Assembly (NCBI GenBank): GCA_045118975.1
Contig: JBGVCT010000016.1
Span: forward strand, 100,572 to 164,571
DNA from: RGIG6178 sp045118975
Lineage (GTDB): Bacteria; Bacillota_I; Bacilli_A; RFN20; DUOF01
Direction of reading: 5' to 3'
Length of the DNA: 64,000 nucleotides
Numbering within the stretch: the stretch's first letter is position 1; every line of letters starts with the position of its first letter. The position numbers and the translations under genes were made by a program. The notes below the pieces were generated by a model. The model was given only the letters and a program-made list of their open reading frames with translations, was not told the DNA's origin and did no database searches. This document shows positions 34,462 through 43,481 of the stretch, one piece after another.

Positions 34462-37215
34462 ATGGAAGTTAAGCAAACATTATTAATGCCTAAGACTAGT
34501 TTTGAAATGAGAGGTAATTTACCAAATAAGGAACCAGGACTTAGACAAAAATGGGAAAACGAAAAATTATATCACAAGATGAATGAAAGAAATATGGGAA
34601 AAACACCATTCATTTTACATGATGGGCCACCATATGCTAATGGGGATATGCATATTGGTCATGCTTTAAATAAGGTATTAAAGGATTTTGTAATTAGATA
34701 TAAATCTATGTCAGGTTACTATACTCCTTTTACTCCTGGTTGGGACACTCATGGTTTACCAATCGAGAATGCAGTAATTAAAAATGGAGTTAACAGAAAG
34801 ACTACTCCTGTAGTAGAATTCAGAAATAAATGTGAAGAGTATGCTCATAAGCAAGTATTAAGACAAATGGAACAACAAAAGACACTTGGATTAATGGCAG
34901 ATTACGATGCACCATATTTAACTTTAGAACATGCTTTTGAGGCAAATGAAGTTGATATGTTTGCTACTTTAGCATTAAATGGATTAATTTATAGAGGATT
35001 AAAACCTGTTTATTGGTCTCCATCTAGTGAAAGTGCTTTAGCTGAAGCCGAAGTTGAATACTATGATAAGGAAGATACATCTATTTATGTTAAGTTTGCT
35101 GTATGCGATGGAAATGGTGTTCTAGATACAGATACTTATTTTGTAATTTGGACTACTACTCCTTGGACAATTCCAGCAAACCTTGCTATTTGTTTAAATG
35201 AGACTCTAGAATATGGTTTATTTGATACTAACAAGGGTAAATTGGTATTTTTAACTTGTTTAGAAGAAGAGTTAACAAAGGCATTCGAACTTGAAAATGT
35301 AAAATTAGTTAAGACATTCAAGGGAAGAGAACTTGAAGGAGTTAAAACTAAGCACCCTCTATTTGATAGAGAAAGTGTAGTTATTTTAGGAGATCATGTA
35401 ACTAGCGATGCTGGTACAGGATGTGTACATACTGCTCCAGGTCTAGGTGCTGATGACTATTTTGTTGGTCAAAAATATGGATTAGGAGTTCTTTCACCAG
35501 TTGATGATAGAGGTTGTATGACTGCTGAAGCAGGTAGCGATTTAGAAGGATTATTCTATAGTGATGCTAATGAAAAAGTAATTTCTATGTTAGATGAACT
35601 TGGAGTATTATTAAAAGCTACTAAATTTACTCACTCATATCCACATGACTGGAGAACAAAGAAACCAATTATCTTTAGATCTACTCCTCAATGGTTTGCT
35701 TCAATTGATAAGATTAGACCAGAATTATTAAGAGAAATCAAAAATGTTAAATGGCATAATCCTTGGGGCGAACTTAGAATGACTAATATGATAAAAGATA
35801 GAGGAGATTGGTGTATTTCTAGACAAAGATTATGGGGTCTTCCAATTCCTGTTATCTATAATGAAGATGGTTCACCAATACTAGAAAAAGAAGTATTTGA
35901 TCATATTTCAAAATTATTTAGAGAAAAAGGTTCTACTTGTTGGTATGAATTAGATGTTAAAGATTTATTGCCTGCTGGATATAAAAACCCAGCAAGCCCA
36001 AATGGTGCTTTTGTAAAAGAAAAAGATACTCTAGATGTATGGTTTGATTCAGGTTCATCTCATACAGGTGTATTAGTTGAAAGAGAACAAGGTTATCCTT
36101 CTGATTTATATTTAGAGGGTAGTGACCAATATAGAGGTTGGTTTAACTCTTCATTAATCTTAGGTGTTGCTAAACATGGTGTGTCTCCATATAAGAATTT
36201 AGTGTCTCATGGATTTATCGTAGATAGTAAGGGAATGAAGATGTCTAAATCTTTAGGTAATGGAGTAGACCCTAATAAGATTGTTAATGTTCAAGGTGCT
36301 GATATTTTAAGATTATGGGTAGCTAGTATTGACTATCAAGCTGATTGTAAAATTGGTGATGAAATCTTAAAACAAGTTAGTGAAACATATAGAAAGATTA
36401 GAAATACTTGTAGATTCTTAGTTGGTAACTTATCAAATGGAGAATTCTCTAAGTTTGATGTAAATAAGGATACAGTTGATAGTTATGAATTTGTAGATCT
36501 TTGTATCTTAGAGAAGTTACAAGATGTTACTAACAAATATTTAGATTGCTTTGATGCATATGATTTTGCTGGAGCAGTTAGTGAAATGCTTAACTTTATG
36601 ACTATTGATTTAAGTAGTTTCTATTTAGATTTAAGTAAAGATATTTTATATTGTGAAACATATGAATCTCTAAGAAGAAAACAAGTTCAAAATGTATTAT
36701 ATAGAGTTCTTGATACAGTAGTTAGATTGTTGACTCCAATCATCCCTCATACAATGGATGAGTTATATGAGGCAATGGGTGGAGATGCTTTCTCAAGTGT
36801 ATTATTAGATATGCCAACTAGAAGAGAAGTTGATACTGAATTATTAGCTGAATACAAAAACTTATTAACTTTAAGAAGTGACGTATTGAAGGCAATTGAA
36901 GTACAAAGAGGTGCTGGGGTAATTAAGTCTAGCCAAGAAGTTGCTCTTACTTTAGAAGTAGTAGATGAAAATGTTAAAAAGACGTTTGATAAATTATCTA
37001 ATTTAGAACAAACTAGATTATTTATTGTAAGTAGCGTTAAAGAAGCTAACTTAGAGGATGATAAGTTGGAAGTAAGTAAAGTTAAAGTAGAAACTCATAC
37101 AGGTTGTAGATGTGAGAGATGTTGGAATAAATTTGATGAAGCTGAAATGAAAGATAATTTATGTCCTAGATGTGCTGCTGCTTGGGATTTCTATAAGGAT
37201 AAAGTAAATGAATAA
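34462..37215 (+). CDS. ileS: Isoleucyl-tRNA synthetase
   Basis: 917 residues, the usual length. The class I motif HIGHALNK (near 67) and KMSKSLGNG (near 597), the editing domain (GWDTHGLP and TTTPWTIPANL) and the C-terminal zinc site CRCERCW...CPRC are all intact. It charges tRNA-Ile with isoleucine. The frame extends upstream through the T-box, but AAGGGGG fits ATG 34462. It overlaps lspA by 8 nt, so ileS-lspA-rluD is one operon under the T-box. Confidence 0.98.
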   Translation: MEVKQTLLMPKTSFEMRGNLPNKEPGLRQKWENEKLYHKMNERNMGKTPFILHDGPPYANGDMHIGHALNKVLKDFVIRYKSMSGYYTPFTPGWDTHGLPIENAVIKNGVNRKTTPVVEFRNKCEEYAHKQVLRQMEQQKTLGLMADYDAPYLTLEHAFEANEVDMFATLALNGLIYRGLKPVYWSPSSESALAEAEVEYYDKEDTSIYVKFAVCDGNGVLDTDTYFVIWTTTPWTIPANLAICLNETLEYGLFDTNKGKLVFLTCLEEELTKAFELENVKLVKTFKGRELEGVKTKHPLFDRESVVILGDHVTSDAGTGCVHTAPGLGADDYFVGQKYGLGVLSPVDDRGCMTAEAGSDLEGLFYSDANEKVISMLDELGVLLKATKFTHSYPHDWRTKKPIIFRSTPQWFASIDKIRPELLREIKNVKWHNPWGELRMTNMIKDRGDWCISRQRLWGLPIPVIYNEDGSPILEKEVFDHISKLFREKGSTCWYELDVKDLLPAGYKNPASPNGAFVKEKDTLDVWFDSGSSHTGVLVEREQGYPSDLYLEGSDQYRGWFNSSLILGVAKHGVSPYKNLVSHGFIVDSKGMKMSKSLGNGVDPNKIVNVQGADILRLWVASIDYQADCKIGDEILKQVSETYRKIRNTCRFLVGNLSNGEFSKFDVNKDTVDSYEFVDLCILEKLQDVTNKYLDCFDAYDFAGAVSEMLNFMTIDLSSFYLDLSKDILYCETYESLRRKQVQNVLYRVLDTVVRLLTPIIPHTMDELYEAMGGDAFSSVLLDMPTRREVDTELLAEYKNLLTLRSDVLKAIEVQRGAGVIKSSQEVALTLEVVDENVKKTFDKLSNLEQTRLFIVSSVKEANLEDDKLEVSKVKVETHTGCRCERCWNKFDEAEMKDNLCPRCAAAWDFYKDKVNE

Positions 37216-37741
37216 GAAGAAATATATAATAAAATACAGCATTATTGCTAGTATTGTAGTTATCTGTGTTTTATTAGACCAATTAACTAAGTTTATTGCT
37301 GAAACTAATTTAGAAAAGTATGAAAGTGTAGAAGTTATTAAAAATTTCTTTTACTTCACTTTATGTTATAACACTGGTGGGGCATGGAGTATTTTAAGTG
37401 ATTCTACTTGGTTACTTGTAGCAATTAGTTTTGTGGCTTTAGGGTTTATGATTTACACTCTTATTAAGTCAAAAGATTTATTTTATATTATTAGTGCCTC
37501 TGTATTTAGCGGGGGATTAATTGGTAACTTAATAGATAGACTTGTAAATGTTGGTGTGGTTGATTTCTTTGATTTCAAAATATTTGGGTATGATTTCCCA
37601 GTGTTTAATGTAGCAGATATTTGTATTGTTGTTAGTGCTATACTTCTAGGGGTGTGTTTGATTCTAGAAGACAATAAAGAGAAAAAATTAAAAGTAAAGG
37701 ATGAAGAAAATGGAGAAAATATTAGTAGAGAAGGAGAGTAA
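37208..37741 (+). CDS. lspA: Lipoprotein signal peptidase (signal peptidase II)
   Basis: 177 residues with four membrane segments. The catalytic aspartates are in NLIDRL (about 115) and FNVADICIVV (about 137); YNTGGAWSIL is the conserved NTGAAF-like segment. It cleaves prolipoproteins at the lipobox, such as those at 1131 and 60764. It starts in the end of ileS and overlaps rluD. Confidence 0.95.
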   Translation: MNKKKYIIKYSIIASIVVICVLLDQLTKFIAETNLEKYESVEVIKNFFYFTLCYNTGGAWSILSDSTWLLVAISFVALGFMIYTLIKSKDLFYIISASVFSGGLIGNLIDRLVNVGVVDFFDFKIFGYDFPVFNVADICIVVSAILLGVCLILEDNKEKKLKVKDEENGENISREGE

Positions 37742-38618
37742 AGGTATTAGGTTAGATAAATATTTATCTAATCGCTTTCCTGATTTATCAAGAGTATTCA
37801 TCCAAACTCTTATTGAAGAAGAAAAAGTTTTAGTGAATGGTAAAAAAGAGAGAGCTTCATATAAGGTTAATGAAAATGATGAAATAGATATGTTAGAGAC
37901 TGAGGCAAAAGAGTTAGATATTTTGCCTCAAAATCTACCTATTAATGTTGTATATGAAGATGAGGATGTAATTGTTATTAACAAGGAACAAGGAATGGTT
38001 GTTCATCCTGCAAGTGGAGTATATGAAAATACTTTAGTTAACGCTCTTTTATATCATTGTAAAGACTTATCTACGATTAATGGGGTTAAACGTCCTGGTA
38101 TTGTACATCGTATTGATAAGGATACATCAGGACTACTTGTTGTCGCTAAAAATGATTTAGCACATGTAGAGTTATCTAATCAATTAAAAGATAAGACTAT
38201 GAATAGAGAATATATTGCTATTGTTCATGGTGTTATTTTAGAAAATAAAGGGAATATAAATGCTCCTATAGGGAGAGATTTAAATAACAGAGTGAAGATG
38301 GCGGTTATTAAAGATGGTAAAAGCGCTGTTACTCATTTTGAGGTTCTAGAAAGATATAGGAATTACTCATTAGTGTATTGTAAACTAGAGACTGGTAGAA
38401 CTCATCAAATAAGAGTGCATATGAATTATATTAAGCATCCAATAGCGTGTGATCCTTTGTATGGACCTAAGCAAACATTGAATGGTAATGGACAATATTT
38501 GCATGCTAAAAAATTAACTTTTGTTCATCCTAGAACTAAAGAAACAATGACATTTGAATCAGAATTACCTAATTATTTTACTAATATGATAGAAAATTTA
38601 AGAATGGGTAAAGAATAA
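37710..38618 (+). CDS. rluD: RluD-like pseudouridine synthase
   Basis: 302 residues. An S4 domain (residues 5-70, GIRLDKYLSNRFPD) and a pseudouridine synthase domain with HRIDKDTSGLLVVAK (catalytic Asp near 137) and GRTHQIRVHM. The lspA-rluD order is standard in Bacillota, where this member is YlyB. ATG 37710 is chosen with AAAGG 9 nt upstream; ATG 37701 is too close to it. It begins inside lspA. Confidence 0.92.
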   Translation: MEKILVEKESKGIRLDKYLSNRFPDLSRVFIQTLIEEEKVLVNGKKERASYKVNENDEIDMLETEAKELDILPQNLPINVVYEDEDVIVINKEQGMVVHPASGVYENTLVNALLYHCKDLSTINGVKRPGIVHRIDKDTSGLLVVAKNDLAHVELSNQLKDKTMNREYIAIVHGVILENKGNINAPIGRDLNNRVKMAVIKDGKSAVTHFEVLERYRNYSLVYCKLETGRTHQIRVHMNYIKHPIACDPLYGPKQTLNGNGQYLHAKKLTFVHPRTKETMTFESELPNYFTNMIENLRMGKE

Positions 38619-38624
38619 AATTAA

Positions 38625-38662
38625 AATAAGCAGCCTAATATTATGGGATGCTTATTTTTTGT
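38625..38662 (+). terminator. Terminator of the ileS operon
   Basis: AATAAGCA pairs with TGCTTATT around a partly paired loop (CC/GG), then TTTT. Confidence 0.75.
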
Positions 38663-38705
38663 TATAAAATAATAATAGTTATTTAATTAAAAGGGAGGAA
38701 GAAAA

Positions 38706-39929
38706 ATGAAAAAATCAATACTAAAAAAATATGCAGAGTTAGTTGTTAAAACAGGTGTTAATGTTCAAAAGGGGCAAGAAGTAATTTTGACTATTGCTTT
38801 GGAGCATAAAGATTTTGCTTATTACATAACTCAAGAGTGCTATAAGGCAGGTGCTAAAAGAGTTCAAATAGAATGGTATGATGATGATATTGATAGGTTA
38901 CAAAATAAAAAGCAATCTTTAGAGACTATGAAAGATTTACAAAGTTGGAAGATTGAAAAGTATAAAGATATGGCTAAAAGATTACCTTGTAGAATTTTTG
39001 TAGAGAGTAGTGACCCAGATGTTTTAAAGGGATTAGATCAAGGTAAAATAACTAGCGCAAGAGTAGCTAATTTCCCTAAGTATAAAAAGTATATTGATGA
39101 GATGGATAATAAATATCAATGGACTATTGTTGGAGCACCAGGAAAAGTGTGGGCTAAAAAAGTATTTCCTGAATTGAGTGCTAATGAAGCATATAATAAA
39201 TTATGGGATACTATTTTATATGTTACAAGAGTAACAGATGATCCTATTAAGGAATGGGAAAAGCATAATAAGTATTTAAAAGAAAAATGTAGTAAATTAA
39301 ATGATTATGATTTTAAATCATTACATTTTACAAGTAAGAATGGTACTGATTTGGTTGTAGAACTTCAAGAAAATCAACAATTTGCTGCAGGTAGTGAAAC
39401 TAGTTTACAAAATATTACTTATAATCCTAATATGCCAAGTGAGGAATGTTTTGGTATGCCTAGTAAATATGGAGTAAATGGTATTGTTTATTCTACTAAG
39501 CCATTATCTTATAATGGAGAGTTAATAACTGATTTCAATATTAGATTTGAAAATGGTAAGGCTGTAGAAGTTCATGCAAAAGAGGGCGAAGAATTATTAA
39601 AGAAGATGATTAGTATGGATGAGGGAAGTGCATATTTAGGTGAAGTTGCACTAGTTCCATACAATTCTCCAATATCTAATAGCAATGTACTATTCTATAA
39701 CACTTTATATGATGAGAATGCTTCTTGCCATTTGGCATTAGGTAAGGCATATACTTGTAATATTAAAGGATTTGAGAATATGACTCTTGCTGATTTTAAA
39801 AAGTTAGGTATTAATGATTCTTTAAATCATGTTGACTTTATGATTGGTGATAAGGATACAAATATTATTGGTACTTGTAAGGATGGAAAGAAAATTCAAG
39901 TATTTAAGGATGGAAATTGGGCTATTTAA
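38706..39929 (+). CDS. M29-family aminopeptidase (AmpS/PepS-like)
   Basis: 407 residues, cytosolic. The fold of thermophilic metalloproteases is clear: the N-terminal VNVQKGQEVIL block, MPSEE with a metal-binding glutamate, GSAYLGEVALVP with a second glutamate, SCHLALG with a histidine, and NHVDFMIGDKD with the last histidine/aspartate ligands. It removes N-terminal residues from peptides. AGGGAGGAAG precedes the ATG. Its stop codon is in the loop of the terminator. Confidence 0.93.
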   Translation: MKKSILKKYAELVVKTGVNVQKGQEVILTIALEHKDFAYYITQECYKAGAKRVQIEWYDDDIDRLQNKKQSLETMKDLQSWKIEKYKDMAKRLPCRIFVESSDPDVLKGLDQGKITSARVANFPKYKKYIDEMDNKYQWTIVGAPGKVWAKKVFPELSANEAYNKLWDTILYVTRVTDDPIKEWEKHNKYLKEKCSKLNDYDFKSLHFTSKNGTDLVVELQENQQFAAGSETSLQNITYNPNMPSEECFGMPSKYGVNGIVYSTKPLSYNGELITDFNIRFENGKAVEVHAKEGEELLKKMISMDEGSAYLGEVALVPYNSPISNSNVLFYNTLYDENASCHLALGKAYTCNIKGFENMTLADFKKLGINDSLNHVDFMIGDKDTNIIGTCKDGKKIQVFKDGNWAI

Positions 39930-39942
39930 TAGCCCTTTTTTT
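39919..39942 (+). terminator. Terminator overlapping the aminopeptidase stop
   Basis: GGGCTAT pairs with ATAGCCC around TTA, with seven Ts after. The TAA (39927-39929) lies across loop and stem. Confidence 0.9.
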
Positions 39943-40012
39943 GTGTGGAGAAAGGTTGAAAGCCAATAAAGGCTATAATATAATAATATTATAAGGGATT
40001 GGAGAATGGGTT

Positions 40013-42937
40013 ATGAAAAGTTATTATGATGTTGTTGACCAAGTTAATAAACTTTTAGAAACCGAGGGTGAAGATGCAGCGCTTGACTATCTTCATGATG
40101 TTTTAGATGACCCTGAAACTTATAAGATACTTGATAGTTATGACATAATGGATCTATTTAAATATTTAGATCTTGGAGATAATGATAGTGAATATAAGAT
40201 AGATTTATTAAATGAGACTAATGTTTCAGAATATTTAGAAATGTATGCTGAAAAAGATATTTTTATATCAATATTAAATAACGCTGCGAAACGTACATAT
40301 TTGTATAATGAAAATTTTAATGATTTATTATATAGGCATAGCACAATGGAAGAAATGGTGGATAATAACTATGCTTTAGCAATTTTAAGGAATCATCAAT
40401 ATTTAGCACCATATGCTATATATTATGTTTTGTCTTCGGAAAATGTAGGGAAGCTTGATAATAATATTCTTTCTGATTTATTAAATGCATATGAATTAGA
40501 TGAAACTACAATGTATAGAGAGGTTTTATCTTTACTTAGAATTCCATCATTTGTTAATGCGCTTTCATTTAAACAAATTGAAGAATTAGTTAATCGAGTT
40601 AGTACAAATTTAGAAACTAAAGAGTCAAAAAAATTCGTAACAGAAGTAATGAAGATTCCTCTTATTAAGCAAAGGTATTCTCAAAGGGGAAGAATGTTTA
40701 ATTTTAAATACATGGATAAGAAAAAGGTGTCTCATGTATTTCCGCTTTTAGCAAAAAAAGGCTACTATGATAGTCAATTAGCTGTTACAGATAAAGAAAA
40801 AGCTATTAATATGATTGGATATTTTGTTGATCAAGATCCAACTTTCTTTGAATATTTTAATTTTAGAGTACTTAATGATACTGTCATGGAATTAGATGAA
40901 GATTTGCTTTTTGGTCTAATCAAGAGTGATAAGAGAAATAAATTAGCTTCTATTGGAGTTAGTAGACATGGAAAAGCATTTGTTAAATGTGCTAATTATT
41001 TAAATGAAAGATATCCAAATGCTAATGTGTCTTCACTACTTTCTATATTTGAGGGAAGACATTTGCCTGAGTTTGTATATGATCTTCCAGAAAATGTGGA
41101 TGTTGCAATGCTTACGCATTTTTTATTAAATAATTATTCAATGCAACTAACAAGTTTGGAGCAATATGAATATAAGATTATGGAAGATTTAGATGCAGAG
41201 GTGAAAAATCCATATGGTAGTATGGAAGATTTCAAAGATGCTTTGTGTATGAATAGATATGGATTTAAACTTCAAAAAATTACTGACTTATATAGACAAT
41301 TTGGTACATATATTGAGTCATGTGATAATGAGGAGTTAAAGAGAGAATTTAAAGAGTTTGAAGATATTATATTTGGTAAAAATAAGGAAGAGCTATATAG
41401 AAAATATATGACTAATAGATTTTCTTTTGATAAGTCAAATAAGTATGTAGAAGAACTTAAAAGAATGTTCTCTTCAGAATTAGATGATAAAGTATTCTCT
41501 CAAAAAGATTTAGTAGTTAATGATGATATGTATCATGAGGGTGAAATTGTTCCTGTAGTTAGAGTTACTGGAGAATTTTTAGGACTTATTTCTGTTTTGG
41601 GGTTTGTTACTTCATTTAATGTTATTGATGATGATTATAAGAAATCAATATTGAGTGATAAGAACTATGAAATTCATGCTTTGAGTACTAGTTTATATTC
41701 TAGATCTAATCCTGCTAGAGTAACTGGACATGTTGTACTTGGGTATAGTGATTTTGGCCCTGATGCTATTCAAGAGGCTGCTGGAGTAGATATCTATTCT
41801 GATTCTTCTAGATATGGGGTTCATGCAGATTATACTTCTGCATTTGTTCCTCCAAGTGAGTTACCTAATTATACAAAAGATAGTTATAATGAATTAATTC
41901 TTGAAAGAAGGATAAGAGATAAAAATAGTCCTAATCATTTAGCTAATATATATCCTTCATATGTCTTTTTAGATAATGATGAGCCAACAAATGTTGCAAG
42001 AGCTGTTAAGGCTAGTAAAGATTTAGGTATACCAATAGTGTTCTATGATAGAAAAGAAGAATGGAAAAAGTATAAAGAAGAATATATGCAAAAAGTTAAA
42101 TCGTTTACAGGAAAGAGTGCAGATGAATTTATAGATGTTGCAACTAGATTGTTTGCTATTGCTCATTTTAGCGGTACGGGGAATATTGATGATTTAAAAA
42201 CACTTGTTTCAAAGACTCTTAAAAATTTAAATGATCCTAGTGAATTAGAAAAAGTTGAAGCATTTTTAATGAGAGAAATTAATAAAGATAGAAGTTCAAA
42301 TAATTCACTTGTTTATGAATCTATTGTGGCAATAAGAAAGAAATATGCTCCTTCGATTAATTTACCAATCGTTGAGGGCAATGAAAAGTTTTCTAAACTT
42401 ATTGTTAGAGATATTCAAGATTCCTTAAAAAGAGGTCTTTTGACACAAAGGTATGAAGGAAGAGCAATAAAAGATGCATATGCTCTAACACATATGTGTG
42501 CATACTTATATGATAGAATTCCTGAGGTAAATGAAAACTATAGTCTAAAAGATATTGTTAGTTGTGCTCTTATTTTAAGTGCTGGAACAGCTGATTTTAT
42601 GTATGATTATAGAATTCCAACAGAGAAAAGGGATAATGAGGCTGATTCAATTGCTTTCTCTGAACATGCAAGACTAATTACTCACTATTATCCAACTTTA
42701 GAAAAATATTCTAGAACTTTATCTAGTTTCCAATTTAATATTAGTAGATATTGTCTTAGTGATTCTAATGACATAAGGAAGTTCTTTAATATAGCTTTAT
42801 CTGTTGTTAATGGAGAAGGATTAAATAATATTGCTAGAGAATTAGATATTGAACCTGAAGAATTATTAAAAGCAAGAGAAGAAATTATATCTATTTATAG
42901 TAATGATGCAAAAAAAGTTGCAAGTAAGAAAAAATAA
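40013..42937 (+). CDS. 974-residue cytosolic protein of unknown function
   Basis: No signal peptide or membrane helix. Residues 1-540 look like helical repeats. About 545-690 is a mixed alpha/beta region with VTGHVVLGYSDFGPDAIQEAAG, YNELILERRI, IYPSYVFLD and DLGIPIVFYDRKE, a pattern I associate with large unassigned proteins of gut Bacillota. About 780-930 is helical with an HD-like look (THMCAYLYDR, FSEHARLITHYYP), but no clear HD motif. The last residues (LNNIARELDIEPEELLKAREE) look like a small HTH-like or helical tail. I recognise no named family. GGGATTGGAGAATGGGTT precedes the ATG. Confidence 0.75.
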   Translation: MKSYYDVVDQVNKLLETEGEDAALDYLHDVLDDPETYKILDSYDIMDLFKYLDLGDNDSEYKIDLLNETNVSEYLEMYAEKDIFISILNNAAKRTYLYNENFNDLLYRHSTMEEMVDNNYALAILRNHQYLAPYAIYYVLSSENVGKLDNNILSDLLNAYELDETTMYREVLSLLRIPSFVNALSFKQIEELVNRVSTNLETKESKKFVTEVMKIPLIKQRYSQRGRMFNFKYMDKKKVSHVFPLLAKKGYYDSQLAVTDKEKAINMIGYFVDQDPTFFEYFNFRVLNDTVMELDEDLLFGLIKSDKRNKLASIGVSRHGKAFVKCANYLNERYPNANVSSLLSIFEGRHLPEFVYDLPENVDVAMLTHFLLNNYSMQLTSLEQYEYKIMEDLDAEVKNPYGSMEDFKDALCMNRYGFKLQKITDLYRQFGTYIESCDNEELKREFKEFEDIIFGKNKEELYRKYMTNRFSFDKSNKYVEELKRMFSSELDDKVFSQKDLVVNDDMYHEGEIVPVVRVTGEFLGLISVLGFVTSFNVIDDDYKKSILSDKNYEIHALSTSLYSRSNPARVTGHVVLGYSDFGPDAIQEAAGVDIYSDSSRYGVHADYTSAFVPPSELPNYTKDSYNELILERRIRDKNSPNHLANIYPSYVFLDNDEPTNVARAVKASKDLGIPIVFYDRKEEWKKYKEEYMQKVKSFTGKSADEFIDVATRLFAIAHFSGTGNIDDLKTLVSKTLKNLNDPSELEKVEAFLMREINKDRSSNNSLVYESIVAIRKKYAPSINLPIVEGNEKFSKLIVRDIQDSLKRGLLTQRYEGRAIKDAYALTHMCAYLYDRIPEVNENYSLKDIVSCALILSAGTADFMYDYRIPTEKRDNEADSIAFSEHARLITHYYPTLEKYSRTLSSFQFNISRYCLSDSNDIRKFFNIALSVVNGEGLNNIARELDIEPEELLKAREEIISIYSNDAKKVASKKK

Positions 42938-42946
42938 TGTTATTAT
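42918..42946 (+). promoter_or_regulatory. Promoter of the rimP-rbfA operon
   Basis: TTGCAA (42918-42923), 17 nt, TATTAT (42941-42946). It overlaps the coding end of the preceding gene and predicts a start near 42953. Confidence 0.65.
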
Positions 42947-42955
42947 ATAGGCGTT

Positions 42956-42976
42956 AAGAGAGGGGATCCCTCTCTT
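42956..42976 (+). promoter_or_regulatory. 5' hairpin at the start of the rimP operon mRNA
   Basis: AAGAGAGGG pairs perfectly with CCCTCTCTT around GAT, only 3-4 nt after the predicted transcription start. It has no T-run, so it is better seen as an mRNA-stabilising 5' stem-loop or processing site than as a terminator. Confidence 0.55.
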
Positions 42977-42999
42977 TCTTCTTTAAATGGGGTGAATTA

Positions 43000-43461
43000 A
43001 TGGATATAGAGAAGATTAAGAGTGCAATTGAACCGATTGCTAAAGAGTTAAATGTAAACATTTATAAAGTTGTTTACGAAAAAGAAAACGGGAAAAATTA
43101 TTTGAGGATTTTTCTTGAAAAAGAAGACTATAGCTTAGATCTAGATACATGTGTTAAAGCAAGTGAAGCTATATCTCCACTTCTAGATGAACTAGATCCT
43201 ATTCAAGATGAATATTTTCTTGAAGTAGCTAGTGCAGGAGAGAGAGAACTTGTTACTAAAGAAGATTTTGCTAAGGCTATCAATATGTATATATTGGTTG
43301 ATGTTAGTGAACGTGTATTAGACTATGATGAGTTAGTGGGCGATTTAGTTAAGGTTAATGAAGATTCTATCGAACTAAAGATTAATTTAAAGGGTAGAAT
43401 GAAGATCGTAACTATACCATTTAATATTATTGAGAAGGCAAATTTGACATTTAAGTTTTAA
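43000..43461 (+). CDS. rimP: Ribosome maturation factor RimP
   Basis: 153 residues. The conserved opening (IEPIAKELNVNIYKVVYEKENGKNYLRIFLEKE), ISPLLDELDPIQDEYFLEVASAGEREL and the C-terminal SH3-like strand domain match RimP, which acts in 30S assembly. GGGGTGA precedes the ATG. First gene of rimP-nusA-ylxR-ylxQ-infB-rbfA. Confidence 0.95.
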   Translation: MDIEKIKSAIEPIAKELNVNIYKVVYEKENGKNYLRIFLEKEDYSLDLDTCVKASEAISPLLDELDPIQDEYFLEVASAGERELVTKEDFAKAINMYILVDVSERVLDYDELVGDLVKVNEDSIELKINLKGRMKIVTIPFNIIEKANLTFKF

Positions 43462-43481
43462 TTAGGGGGAAACAAAAGAAA

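Noticed and set aside
42956..42976. The hairpin before rimP as a terminator of the 974-residue gene
   Set aside because: No T-run follows the stem and a promoter lies directly before it, so a 5' stem-loop is the better reading.
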